A stretch of 55,977 nucleotides of DNA. Origin: an uncultured Ruminococcus sp. Lineage in GTDB: Bacteria > Bacillota > Clostridia > Oscillospirales > Acutalibacteraceae. Below are positions 8,080 to 16,050 of the stretch, piece by piece. Location: NCBI GenBank assembly GCA_902761345.1, contig CACWKD010000001.1, positions 1 to 55,977 on the forward strand. The letters are read 5' to 3'. The notes under the pieces are model-generated. The model searched no databases. It was not told where the DNA came from and worked only from the letters and a program-made list of their open reading frames with translations. Both the position numbers and the translations under genes were made by a program. How positions within the stretch are numbered: position 1 is the stretch's first letter; every line of letters begins with the position of its first letter.

Positions 8080-8481
8080 TTATTCTATCGGAGGCTCGTG
8101 AAATTCAGCTATATCCATACCTGCATGGTATCTGTCAAGCTTCTTTTTATCATAATCCTCAAGGTCTTTTATGCCCGAAAGACGTTCTGCATGGTGACGC
8201 AGTTCATGAGCAAAGGTGTGTCTTAACTTTTCTCTGAACTCCTCTCGAGGGAGCCGTCCGTAAACCACCATAAACGAACCGTAATATATTACTATTCTGC
8301 TTCCGACAACGCCTGTCTGATATTCTCCCATAATATAAAGTCTTTGCGGCCATACGCTCTCAGGATGCAGTTTTGCTTCCTCCGAGAGAATTACTCCGCC
8401 TGAAAGTCCTTTAAACAGCAGCTCGGGAGTTTCGTCTATAATATCTTCAAGCATTCGAGATACTTCATCATAACTTCTCAT
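8080..8481 (-). CDS. Small zincin-like metallopeptidase (MMP/DUF1025 type)
   Basis: A 133-residue cytoplasmic protein with an HExxH core FAHELRHHAER near residue 92, of the minimal metallopeptidase family (zincin_1). Homologues have RHTFAHELRHH-like cores at this position and the same total length. Substrates are unknown for the family. It lies downstream of the rpoD terminator and is probably transcribed from its own start near 8490. Confidence 0.8.
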   Translation of the reverse strand: MRSYDEVSRMLEDIIDETPELLFKGLSGGVILSEEAKLHPESVWPQRLYIMGEYQTGVVGSRIVIYYGSFMVVYGRLPREEFREKLRHTFAHELRHHAERLSGIKDLEDYDKKKLDRYHAGMDIAEFHEPPIE

Positions 8482-8495
8482 AATACCATTCCTTT

Positions 8496-8530
8496 AAAAA
8501 AGGCGTGTCCTGATTTTACACGGACACGCC
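8496..8530 (-). terminator. Intrinsic terminator of the dnaG-rpoD-rpoD operon
   Basis: Perfect nine-base GC-rich stem GGCGTGTCC / GGACACGCC (8502-8510 with 8522-8530), then TTTTTT on the minus strand. Confidence 0.92.
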
Positions 8531-8545
8531 GAAAATTTTTATTTA

Positions 8546-9646
8546 TTATTCAAGAAAATCTTTGAGTTTTTTGCTGCGGCTCGGGTGTCTGAGTTTACGC
8601 AGTGCTTTTGCTTCTATTTGACGAATTCTTTCTCTCGTAACCCTAAACTCTCTGCCCACCTCTTCAAGGGTGCGTGAACGTCCGTCCTCAAGTCCAAATC
8701 TGAGCTTTAACACCTTAGACTCTCTCGGTGTAAGTGTACTGAGAACATCTTCAAGCTGTTCCTTTAGCAATGTATGGCTTGCTGCGTCCGCAGGTGCAGG
8801 AGCGTCGTCATCGGGGATAAAATCGCCCAAATGTGAATCCTCCTCCTCACCGATAGGCGTTTCAAGAGATACGGGTTCTTGTGCCACACGCATTATCTCT
8901 CTGACCTTATCAACAGGGTAATCCAGCACCTCCGCTATCTCCTCCGCTGATGGTTCATGACCGTTCGTGTGTAGAAGCTGGCTTGATACTTTCTTTACCT
9001 TATTGATAGTTTCCACCATATGAACAGGTATTCTTATAGTTCTTGCCTGGTCGGCAATTGCCCTTGTAATAGCTTGTCTTATCCACCATGTTGCATATGT
9101 TGAGAATTTAAATCCCTTTGTATAATCAAATTTCTCCACAGCTTTAATAAGTCCGATATTTCCCTCTTGTATCAGGTCAAGAAACTGCATACCACGTCCT
9201 AAATATCTCTTTGCTATACTTACAACAAGTCTAAGGTTTGCCTCACTAAGACGTTTTTTTGCCTCTATGTCGCCGACTTTAATTCTTTCGGCAAGTATTA
9301 CCTCTTCCTCGTTTGACAAAAGCGGTACTTTACCTATTTCTTTCAGATATACCTTTACAGGGTCGTCAATAGACGGTATTCCCTCTCCTACATCGGCGGC
9401 TGTTTCGCCCGTTGCTGCAAGCTCCCTCTCTATATTATCAAGGGCGGTATCCTCTATCACCTCAACCACCTTTACACCTGCAGCGTCAAGTGTTTCATAT
9501 ATCTTTTCGATCTGCTCGGGATCTACATCTGCTTCGCCGATAATATCAAGTATTTCTTTATCGGTTATCGTACCCTTATCCTTTGCTTTGTCTTCAATTT
9601 CTTTAAGGATATTTCTTTTGTCTGTGTTCTGCACTGCCATACACAT
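8546..9646 (-). CDS. rpoD: RNA polymerase primary sigma factor RpoD/SigA, copy 1 of tandem pair
   Basis: A 366-residue group 1 sigma factor for housekeeping promoters. Region 1.1 is at the N-terminus, region 1.2 at [11 protein letters not shown], regions 2.1-2.4 at [36 protein letters not shown], region 3 at [13 protein letters not shown], and region 4.2 at [32 protein letters not shown]. Two ATG codons (9646, 9640) lie close together behind AAAGGAAA. The gene is 124 bases after copy 2 and is followed by the operon terminator. The promoter-contacting helices of regions 2.4 and 4.2 are almost identical to copy 2, so both should read the same promoters. Confidence 0.95.
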   Translation of the reverse strand: MCMAVQNTDKRNILKEIEDKAKDKGTITDKEILDIIGEADVDPEQIEKIYETLDAAGVKVVEVIEDTALDNIERELAATGETAADVGEGIPSIDDPVKVYLKEIGKVPLLSNEEEVILAERIKVGDIEAKKRLSEANLRLVVSIAKRYLGRGMQFLDLIQEGNIGLIKAVEKFDYTKGFKFSTYATWWIRQAITRAIADQARTIRIPVHMVETINKVKKVSSQLLHTNGHEPSAEEIAEVLDYPVDKVREIMRVAQEPVSLETPIGEEEDSHLGDFIPDDDAPAPADAASHTLLKEQLEDVLSTLTPRESKVLKLRFGLEDGRSRTLEEVGREFRVTRERIRQIEAKALRKLRHPSRSKKLKDFLE

Positions 9647-9770
9647 TTCCTTTCTTTCTTTTCCCTTCAGCTCTCTTGCAATATACTGTTTCTTTCTCTA
9701 AACTTTATTCTATGTATCTATTATTAAATTGTCACAAAACAGACTTTATACTTGGCACTGCCTGCAAATA

Positions 9771-10862
9771 TTAGAGATAATCTTTTAAATATTTGCTGCG
9801 GCTCGGGTGTCTGAGCTTACGCAGACCCTTTGCCTCTATTTGACGAATTCTCTCTCTTGTTACCTTAAACTCTCTGCCAACCTCTTCAAGAGTGCGTGTA
9901 TGTCCGTCCTCAAGACCGTATCTCATCTTAATTACCTTTGCCTCTCTCGGAGTAAGAGTATTAAGCACCTCTTCAAGCTGCTCCTTTAGCAAAATAAGAC
10001 TTGCTGCGTCTGCAGGTGCAGGGGCGTCGTCATCGGGGATAAAATCGCCCAAATGTGAATCCTCCTCCTCACCGATCGGCGTTTCCAGTGATACAGGCTC
10101 CTGCGCTATACGCATTACTTCTTGGATTTTCTCAACAGGGCACTCCATAACTTCAGCTATCTCCTCAGCCGACGGCTCATGTCCGTTCTTATGCAAAAGC
10201 TGGCTTGATATTTTCCTTACTCTGTTCATAGTTTCCACCATATGAACAGGTACTCTTATTGTTCTTGCCTGGTCGGCAATCGCTCTTGTAATAGCTTGTC
10301 TTATCCACCATGTTGCGTATGTGGAGAATTTAAATCCCTTTGTATAATCAAATTTCTCCACAGCTTTAAGAAGTCCGAGGTTTCCCTCCTGAATAAGGTC
10401 AAGGAACTGCATTCCACGGCCTAAATATCTCTTTGCTATACTTACAACAAGTCTAAGGTTTGCTTCTGAAAGGCGGTTTTTTGCTTCTGTATCACCGTTT
10501 CGTATTTTTTCGGCAAGTACAATTTCCTCCTCGTTGGTCAAAAGAGGCACTTTACCGATTTGCTTTAAATATACCTTTACGGGGTCGTCAATTGCGGGTA
10601 CTCCCTCGCTTACATCAGCTGATGTTTCTCCTGTTGCCACAAGCTCGCTCTCTAAATTATCAAGAGCAGTATCTTCTATTACCTCAACTACCTTTATGCC
10701 CGAAGCTTCGAGTGATTCATAGATTTTTTCAAGCTGTTCGGGGGGAACATCTGCTTCGTCGATAATATCAAATATTTCTTTATCGGTTATTGAACCCTTG
10801 TTCTTTGCCTTTTCCTCAATTTCTTTAAGGATATTTCTTGTTTCTGTGTTTTGCATTAACAT
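9771..10862 (-). CDS. rpoD: RNA polymerase primary sigma factor RpoD/SigA, copy 2 of tandem pair
   Basis: A 363-residue group 1 sigma factor, the dnaG-proximal copy, with the same domain order as copy 1. It differs mainly in region 1.1, the end of region 3 and region 4.1 ([23 protein letters not shown] against [23 protein letters not shown]), and in the residue before LRKLRHPSR (Gly here, Ala in copy 1). ATG at 10862 (or 10856) behind AAAGGTGT is preferred to the GTG at 10907. DNA identity to copy 1 is patchy, with a 53-base identical block (10024-10076 against 8802-8854). Confidence 0.95.
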   Translation of the reverse strand: MLMQNTETRNILKEIEEKAKNKGSITDKEIFDIIDEADVPPEQLEKIYESLEASGIKVVEVIEDTALDNLESELVATGETSADVSEGVPAIDDPVKVYLKQIGKVPLLTNEEEIVLAEKIRNGDTEAKNRLSEANLRLVVSIAKRYLGRGMQFLDLIQEGNLGLLKAVEKFDYTKGFKFSTYATWWIRQAITRAIADQARTIRVPVHMVETMNRVRKISSQLLHKNGHEPSAEEIAEVMECPVEKIQEVMRIAQEPVSLETPIGEEEDSHLGDFIPDDDAPAPADAASLILLKEQLEEVLNTLTPREAKVIKMRYGLEDGHTRTLEEVGREFKVTRERIRQIEAKGLRKLRHPSRSKYLKDYL

Positions 10863-11010
10863 ACACCTTTCCTTTCTTTTGTTTTCCTTTTTATTAATTT
10901 TTTCCACTGCATTAATATATATGTGATTTTTTCGTTTATTCCTTCAATATTTCGACTTTTTTTGAAATTTTTTTATTTTTCAAAAATATCTTGTAGCGTC
11001 CCATATACAT

Positions 11011-12804
11011 TTACTGTGGTTTCTTCTTCATTTTTTGTTTTCTCACACTTTCTATATAAGCCTGAACATCTTCATTCGACTGTTCTGAAAGCTGAGCGGG
11101 CGATACTACATCGTACTCATTGAGTATAACATCAACATAGTCACGGCACACCTCGGGAGTATACAGCTCGGGCGAATACCCCGACAGCATAGACGCTATT
11201 CGCGAGTTCTCTTCAAGAGTAAATTCCCCTGCTATATCGCCATATCCCGACGGCTGACCGTCAAGCACTCTTTGAGTTATAGTTTCGTACAAACGTCTGT
11301 TCAATCCCTCTGATATTTTATGAGGTTTCAGTCTTTCGTATACGGTTCGTACCATATCGGGGTTATGGAAAAGATAAGTAATAAGGAACTCCTCGGCTTT
11401 TTGTGCACGAGTTAGTCTTCCGTTCTTTTGTGTTCTGTCATTGTCACTCTGCGTTACAAGCTGTTTTTTTATCTTATCAAACTCTTTTCCTTTTGCCCTG
11501 CGGTTATTGCCCGAAATAATCATTTCCACAAGTCTTTTAAACTCAGTCTTTGTAACGTCAAACTCTTCGCTTAATCTGCTCTCGTACAAATCACGTTCAA
11601 CAGGATTGTACAGTTCGGCAATTACTCTCGCACAAGCAGTCATATACTTTGCCTTGCCGTCTGTGGTAGTTATATCAAACCCTGCTCTGAGTTTTTGCAG
11701 GCGGTAATCAACGTCTGTACCCGTTCCCTCAATTAACATTTTGAAACGCACATAACCGTTCTCGCCGTGCTTTCTTATAAACTCATCCGGGTCTTTTCCC
11801 TCGGGTATAGTCAGCACCTTTATGTCAAGACCTTCGTGTCTTAGTATCTCTATTGCTCTGGACGTTGCTTTCTGTCCTGCTTCGTCTGCATCGTAGCACA
11901 AAATCACATTATTTGTATATCTCTTTATTATTCGTGCCTGTTCCGGAGTAAGCGCAGTTCCGAGGGTTGCTATTGCGTAATCAAACCCTGCCTGATGAAT
12001 AGCTATTACGTCCATATAGCCCTCGCACAATATAAGCTTATCGGACTTTGAGTTTTTCGCTTTGTTAAGCGCAAAAAGATTATAGCTTTTCTTAAAGGCA
12101 GGCGTATCGGAAGTATTGAGGTACTTTGGCTTTTCATCTGTCATTATTCTTCCGCCAAACGCCACAACATTTCCCCTTAGATCTATTATAGGGAACATTA
12201 CACGATTTCTAAACCTATCTATAAGACTTCCCTTTTTACTTTGCATAGAAAGATTAGCTTCCACAAGTTCGGACGGCTTAAACCCCTTATCATTTATAAG
12301 ATAATCCGTCAAAGCAGACCACGAATCGGGAGCAAATCCCAATCCAAACTTTGTTATAGTCTTATCGGAGAGGTTACGGGAGTGAAGATAATCAAGCCCT
12401 TTTTTACCCTCGGGTGAGTTAAGCTTTGCATAGAAAAATCTTGCAGCCTCACGGTTAGCCTCGTAAATCCTCATTCTGAGTTGTCGCATAGAACTGTCAT
12501 ATGTATCGTCGTTCGGCATATCCATACCCGCACGCTGCGCAAGAAACCTTACTGCGTCTATGTAATCAAGATTTTCTATACGTCTGATAAAATTGATAAC
12601 ATCTCCGCCCACCTGACAGCCAAAACAATAAAACGACTCCGAGTCTGGGTACACCGTAAACGAGGGTGTATCCTCATTATGAAACGGACAAAGCCCTACC
12701 TGAGTTCTGCCCCGTCTTTTTAGCGACACATATCCCGACACTACGGAAGTTATCTCGTTTCTGTTTCTTAGTTCATGCAAAAATTCTTCAGGTAAAGCCA
12801 ACAA
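11011..12804 (-). CDS. dnaG: DNA primase DnaG
   Basis: A 597-residue primase that makes RNA primers at the replication fork with DnaB. The CHC2 zinc finger uses C39, H42, C60 and C63; the RNA polymerase core with TOPRIM follows (ILCEGYMDVIAIHQAG, DADEAGQKA), then a C-terminal helicase-binding domain. The start is TTG at 12804, supported by AGGAGAAAGGGG eight bases upstream; no ATG lies close enough. With the two rpoD genes it forms the conserved macromolecular synthesis operon. The intergenic space to rpoD copy 2 (148 bases) is very AT-rich and shows no clear promoter. Confidence 0.96.
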   Translation of the reverse strand: MLALPEEFLHELRNRNEITSVVSGYVSLKRRGRTQVGLCPFHNEDTPSFTVYPDSESFYCFGCQVGGDVINFIRRIENLDYIDAVRFLAQRAGMDMPNDDTYDSSMRQLRMRIYEANREAARFFYAKLNSPEGKKGLDYLHSRNLSDKTITKFGLGFAPDSWSALTDYLINDKGFKPSELVEANLSMQSKKGSLIDRFRNRVMFPIIDLRGNVVAFGGRIMTDEKPKYLNTSDTPAFKKSYNLFALNKAKNSKSDKLILCEGYMDVIAIHQAGFDYAIATLGTALTPEQARIIKRYTNNVILCYDADEAGQKATSRAIEILRHEGLDIKVLTIPEGKDPDEFIRKHGENGYVRFKMLIEGTGTDVDYRLQKLRAGFDITTTDGKAKYMTACARVIAELYNPVERDLYESRLSEEFDVTKTEFKRLVEMIISGNNRRAKGKEFDKIKKQLVTQSDNDRTQKNGRLTRAQKAEEFLITYLFHNPDMVRTVYERLKPHKISEGLNRRLYETITQRVLDGQPSGYGDIAGEFTLEENSRIASMLSGYSPELYTPEVCRDYVDVILNEYDVVSPAQLSEQSNEDVQAYIESVRKQKMKKKPQ

Positions 12805-12912
12805 AAAAACCCCTTTCTCCTAATAATAAAAAATCATTGCAAATATATATACGTCATTTTTTAGATTATCCCTTTTTTTCGAAAAAATTTTTTTAAAATC
12901 GGTCGGATTTAC

Positions 12913-13533
12913 TCAGGCTTCGTAATACTTTGCTTCGTCAAACTCCGCCTGAACTTCTCCGCTTGTTGCGTCTGCAAGCTCCTTGTTTAATTTCGTATAT
13001 TTCTCCTCAGGAATATGGAACAGTATATCCACACCCTCTCCGAAATCCTGGTCATCTATAACTCCGCCAAGTTCGGGTATCAACGATGACACCTTACCGT
13101 ATCGGCTGTACGAGCAGCTTACAGTACATTCAAGACACAGCTGCATTTTTATCGGCACAGCGGCATTTACGGCAATAGATGCTCCGTGAGAATATGCCCT
13201 CACAAGTCCTCCCGCACCAAGCATTATTCCTCCGAAATACCTTGTCACAACCACAACAGCGTCAACTATTCCCGTTTTTTTCATAACCTCAAGCACAGGA
13301 ACCCCTGCTGTTCCCTGAGGTTCTCCGTCGTCTGAGTATCTCATTATCTGCCCGTCGGATAAAATATACGCATATACATTGTGAGTGGCGTCCCAGTGTT
13401 TTGAGCGTATCTCGTTTATAAAATCCACTGCCTCCTCCTGCGTTTTCACAGGTTTGCAGTAGCCTATAAAGCGTGACCTTTTCTCGACAAATTCATCATA
13501 CGCACTCTGCTTTACAGTCAGGTACTCGCTCAT
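12913..13533 (-). CDS. YigZ/IMPACT family protein
   Basis: A 206-residue protein of the UPF0029 (Impact N-terminal) plus DUF1949 architecture. The signature is VYAYILSDGQIMRYSDDGEPQGTAGVPVLEVM, then VVVTRYFGGIMLGAGGLVRAYSHGA. Eukaryotic IMPACT regulates Gcn2; the bacterial role is not settled, though ribosome binding has been proposed. ATG at 13533 is supported by AAGGAG; an in-frame codon at 13563 is not needed. Confidence 0.92.
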   Translation of the reverse strand: MSEYLTVKQSAYDEFVEKRSRFIGYCKPVKTQEEAVDFINEIRSKHWDATHNVYAYILSDGQIMRYSDDGEPQGTAGVPVLEVMKKTGIVDAVVVVTRYFGGIMLGAGGLVRAYSHGASIAVNAAVPIKMQLCLECTVSCSYSRYGKVSSLIPELGGVIDDQDFGEGVDILFHIPEEKYTKLNKELADATSGEVQAEFDEAKYYEA

Positions 13534-13561
13534 ACGTTTCTCCTTTTTTATAAGACAAAAC

Positions 13562-13591
13562 AACCGTCAGGAGAATTTCCCTCTGACGGTT
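13562..13591 (-). terminator. Hairpin downstream of rpmE
   Basis: Nine-base stem AACCGTCAG / CTGACGGTT (13562-13570 with 13583-13591). On the minus strand it is followed by GTTTTG, a modest U tract. Confidence 0.65.
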
Positions 13592-13624
13592 ATTGTAAAT
13601 ATCATGTTATTGATACGAGTATGA

Positions 13625-13831
13625 TTACTTCTTTGTCATACCGTAACGCTTATAGAACTTGTCTGCACGTCCGCCTGTATCTACGAGCTTCTGCTTTCCT
13701 GTAAAGAACGGATGACACTTAGAACAAATTTCTACACGGATATTCTTCTTTGTTGAGCCTGTTTCGATAACGTTACCGCAAGCACAAGTAATCGTTGTCT
13801 GCTCATAATTCGGATGAGTATTCTGCTTCAT
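13625..13831 (-). CDS. rpmE: 50S ribosomal protein bL31
   Basis: A 68-residue bL31 of the zinc-binding (C+) type, bridging the large subunit to the small-subunit head. Cys residues at 16, 18, 36 and 39 form the metal site ([17 protein letters not shown]). It is monocistronic, with its own promoter and hairpin. In many Firmicutes rpmE precedes prmC-prfA; here prfA is about 36 kb away. Confidence 0.97.
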   Translation of the reverse strand: MKQNTHPNYEQTTITCACGNVIETGSTKKNIRVEICSKCHPFFTGKQKLVDTGGRADKFYKRYGMTKK

Positions 13832-13871
13832 TACTGTTCACCTCTTTCGATATTCCGTAAGTAACATTAGA

Positions 13872-13900
13872 ATTATAACACCTTTTTGAAAAAAAATCAA
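13872..13900 (-). promoter_or_regulatory. Sigma-A promoter of rpmE
   Basis: Minus strand TTGATT (13895-13900), 17-base spacer, TATAAT (13872-13877). Confidence 0.75.
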
Positions 13901-13939
13901 GTCTTTTTCTTCAATATCTCCACAATTTTCAAAATTTTG

Positions 13940-14728
13940 TTATCTGTACGAGCAATAATCGTAATATTCTTCAAGACACATACCAAATCTTCTCATCTTT
14001 GCGGCATTATCCGCCCCTACATAACGATACACGGTCAGGTTTTCGTCTATTCCTGTAATGTTTTCTTTATCCTCGGTATATCTGTTTATAAAGCCGTAAT
14101 CTATCCCGTTTTTATACAGCCACTGATAAGTCTTTGACTTTGAAAAAGCATAGCTGTCTGTATCGCTCACCTTTATAAGCAATCCTGTTCTGTACTCGTT
14201 CATCTGTGACGGCGGAAATATCGCTCTTGCACGGCTCTCGGCTTCTGCCATAGTTGCGCCGCTGCTTTCAAAATCAAGCTTCAAAGAATTAAACTCCCTG
14301 TCGCACGTTTCTGCGTCTGTATATCCCCTCACGATCTCTATTTCTATTCCGTCCTCATGCGCTTTATTTACCATTCTTTCCAAATCATATAGCATCAGGG
14401 AACTTACCTCGATACCGTCTTTATACTCTGTCGTATCGGCTGTGTAGCTGTCGGGCAGAGGATTTGTCGCATTTGTACAGCGGATAAGCTCCTCCGCCTC
14501 TTCTTCATTGTAAGAACGGTAAAGTACCGCCGACTGTGTATCGCTGTCGGAAGCTTCATTATTCTCTTCGAGAATGTTAAAAACAAGCATAGCAACACAA
14601 AATGCAACAAAGGCTATTATCAGTAGAACTACTATGACCCTCATTGCCATAAGACCGCCTGTTTTTTCTTCTCTGTCAAGTCCGTCATAAGAGCGGTTTA
14701 TTTTGCTTCGCTTAATATGTTTTGACAC
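13940..14728 (-). CDS. VanY-like membrane protein with missing zinc ligands
   Basis: A 262-residue membrane-anchored protein (helix about 29-52) with an outside domain of D,D-carboxypeptidase VanY shape (about 110-260): RGYTDAET, RAIFPPSQ, WLYKNGIDYGFINRYTEDKENITGI and YRYVGADNAAKM..LEEYY. In active enzymes the zinc ligands are the His and Asp of SEHQTGLAVD and the His of EPWHYRYVG. Here the first reads NEYRTGLLIK (177-186) and the second ENLTVYRYVG (229-238), so none of the three ligands remains, and the GYRS arginine is Thr. It is probably a pseudoenzyme, perhaps muropeptide-binding or scaffolding; that role is inference. GTG start behind AAAGGAAAG. A terminator precedes it. Confidence 0.75.
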   Translation of the reverse strand: MSKHIKRSKINRSYDGLDREEKTGGLMAMRVIVVLLIIAFVAFCVAMLVFNILEENNEASDSDTQSAVLYRSYNEEEAEELIRCTNATNPLPDSYTADTTEYKDGIEVSSLMLYDLERMVNKAHEDGIEIEIVRGYTDAETCDREFNSLKLDFESSGATMAEAESRARAIFPPSQMNEYRTGLLIKVSDTDSYAFSKSKTYQWLYKNGIDYGFINRYTEDKENITGIDENLTVYRYVGADNAAKMRRFGMCLEEYYDYCSYR

Positions 14729-14752
14729 TGTTTCTTTCCTTTCATAAAAAGT

Positions 14753-14787
14753 ATTCCCGAATACTTCTTCGCATTCGGGAATTTTTG
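14753..14787 (-). terminator. Bidirectional-looking terminator after the ireB pair
   Basis: Ten-base stem ATTCCCGAAT / ATTCGGGAAT (14753-14762 with 14773-14782). On the minus strand ACTTTTT follows; on the plus strand TTTTT follows directly. Confidence 0.85.
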
Positions 14788-14806
14788 TCAGATGCTGCCC
14801 AAAAAT

Positions 14807-15085
14807 TTACTTACAATATCTCGTCAGCCATACGCTTGCAAGGTCAAACGCACTGAACAGACCGTTTTTCTTAGCTGTTTTTACAGTACGCTTTCTTCTG
14901 CTCAGCGTCATATCCGATAACATCAGCGTAATGTCGACTTTATCGGCTACGTCTATATTTCCAACCTTTTTTTTAGACGTTATTGCTATTTCCGCTATAT
15001 GGCTGTCTGTTAAATTTCCGTATATTATCTTATCCCCCTGACGAACTACTCGTCTGTTTTTAAACATTAATACTTCCTGTGACAC
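14807..15085 (-). CDS. Conserved small protein downstream of ireB
   Basis: A 92-residue cytoplasmic protein of unknown function (86 residues if the ATG at 15067 behind AGGA is used instead of GTG at 15085). The middle reads FKNRRVVRQGDKIIYGNLTDSH and the end GLFSAFDLASVWLTRY. From memory this resembles small clostridial proteins with a 'VRxGNxIYYGxMxD' opening; no function is assigned to them that I know of. It is 14 bases after ireB, so they are cotranscribed, and a strong terminator follows. Slots after ireB usually hold ruvX and a DUF1292 gene, which are absent. Confidence 0.75.
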   Translation of the reverse strand: MSQEVLMFKNRRVVRQGDKIIYGNLTDSHIAEIAITSKKKVGNIDVADKVDITLMLSDMTLSRRKRTVKTAKKNGLFSAFDLASVWLTRYCK

Positions 15086-15099
15086 ACCTTTATCTCCTC

Positions 15100-15345
15100 T
15101 CAGTTTACATCAAGAAACGATTTAACCATAGTTTCGAGAAGATCATCTCTATCGATCTTCTTAATAATATTTCTTGCGTTCTTATGTGTTGTAATATATG
15201 TAGGATCCTTTGATACTATGTATCCTACTATTTGGTTTACGGGATTGTAGCCTTTCTCTTTGAGTGCGTCATAAACTGCGGTAAGAGATGCCTTAATGCT
15301 TTCCTCCCCATCAGAAAGCGAAAATACTCTTGTTTTATCTACCAT
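15100..15345 (-). CDS. ireB: IreB-family regulatory phosphoprotein (UPF0297)
   Basis: An 81-residue IreB homologue. In Enterococcus, IreB is phosphorylated on N-terminal threonines by the PASTA-domain kinase IreK and limits cephalosporin resistance, thereby acting on peptidoglycan precursor supply. The conserved stretch is YDALKEKGYNPVNQIVGYIVSKDPTYITTHKNAR split over residues 25-58, ending KIDRDDLLETMVKSFLD. A Thr near the start (VDKTRVF) is the equivalent candidate phosphosite. Clear promoter upstream. Confidence 0.95.
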   Translation of the reverse strand: MVDKTRVFSLSDGEESIKASLTAVYDALKEKGYNPVNQIVGYIVSKDPTYITTHKNARNIIKKIDRDDLLETMVKSFLDVN

Positions 15346-15386
15346 GATAAATAACCCTTCCTTTCATTTTCATTAGTCACATAACT

Positions 15387-15415
15387 ATTATAACGCATTT
15401 TTGATTTAATTACAA
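15387..15415 (-). promoter_or_regulatory. Sigma-A promoter of ireB
   Basis: Minus strand TTGTAA (15410-15415), 17-base spacer, TATAAT (15387-15392). Confidence 0.75.
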
Positions 15416-15512
15416 CCGCTATTTATAAAAATTTATTTAAAATTTAATGCCGTAAAAAAACATTCTGTAAATTTTTTATGAAACGTCAAGGGTTTTCGTT
15501 ACTGAAACTCTA

Positions 15513-15541
15513 TTGACGAATTACTGCAAATGCGTTAAAAT
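15513..15541 (+). promoter_or_regulatory. Sigma-A promoter for the 15561 gene
   Basis: TTGACG (15513-15518), 17-base spacer, TAAAAT (15536-15541). It is divergent from the ireB promoter about 100 bases away; the leader before the ATG is very short. Confidence 0.75.
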
Positions 15542-15560
15542 ATATTCGGAGATGATATTT

Positions 15561-15950
15561 ATGAAAAAATGTGAATACTGTGCTAAAGAACTTGAAAGCT
15601 ACCACCTGCAATACTGCAAAGATACAGACTGCGAAAAACTCGCACTTGAATTTTATGATCACAGACGTTCAAGAGAAAAAATTTTTGGTATTATCAACAT
15701 TGTTTGTATATGTTTGATTATGATAGGTTTGATTTTAGCTGTATTTAAGCCTGTACCGGGAAACATTATTGTAGCTGTAACGCTTATCATTCTTGGATTT
15801 ACTGTGCTTGCAATGCCCTTTGCACCAGAGAACTTCTATCAAAAGTACAGAATACAAAAAACCACTCGTATGGTTCGTATTTTCGGGCTTATACTTTTTG
15901 CGGCGGCTTTTGCATTTGGCGCTTTGGCTTTATATTACTTTACGCACTGA
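15561..15950 (+). CDS. Membrane protein with N-terminal zinc-ribbon-like Cys cluster
   Basis: A 129-residue protein of unknown function. It opens with MKKCEYCAKELESYHLQYC and a further DTDCEK, a short treble-clef or zinc-ribbon-like Cys set, then carries about three membrane helices (roughly 42-62, 67-84, 106-127). ATG at 15561 follows CGGAG at 10 bases. The Cys cluster is predicted to face the cytoplasm. It has its own promoter; no clear terminator lies between it and ypeB. I do not recognise a named family. Confidence 0.75.
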   Translation: MKKCEYCAKELESYHLQYCKDTDCEKLALEFYDHRRSREKIFGIINIVCICLIMIGLILAVFKPVPGNIIVAVTLIILGFTVLAMPFAPENFYQKYRIQKTTRMVRIFGLILFAAAFAFGALALYYFTH

Positions 15951-15985
15951 TTTTTTGTTTTAGCCATATTTTTTAAATAAAAACA

Positions 15986-16015
15986 GTATAAAATATCCTT
16001 ATCTCACCCATAATA
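15986..16015 (+). promoter_or_regulatory. Possible sigma-G promoter of ypeB
   Basis: GTATA (15986-15990), 18-base spacer, CATAATA (16009-16015). This fits the Bacillus sigma-G pattern (G-A/T-A-T-A, 18, CAT-N-N-TA), and sleB-ypeB is forespore-expressed in Bacillus. It could still be chance in AT-rich DNA. Confidence 0.45.
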
Positions 16016-16050
16016 CTCATAGAATAATTTTCCGAAAGGGGTACTTATCT

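Noticed and set aside
13940-14728. Active D,D-carboxypeptidase
   Set aside because: None of the zinc-binding His/Asp/His residues can be found at or near their expected positions.
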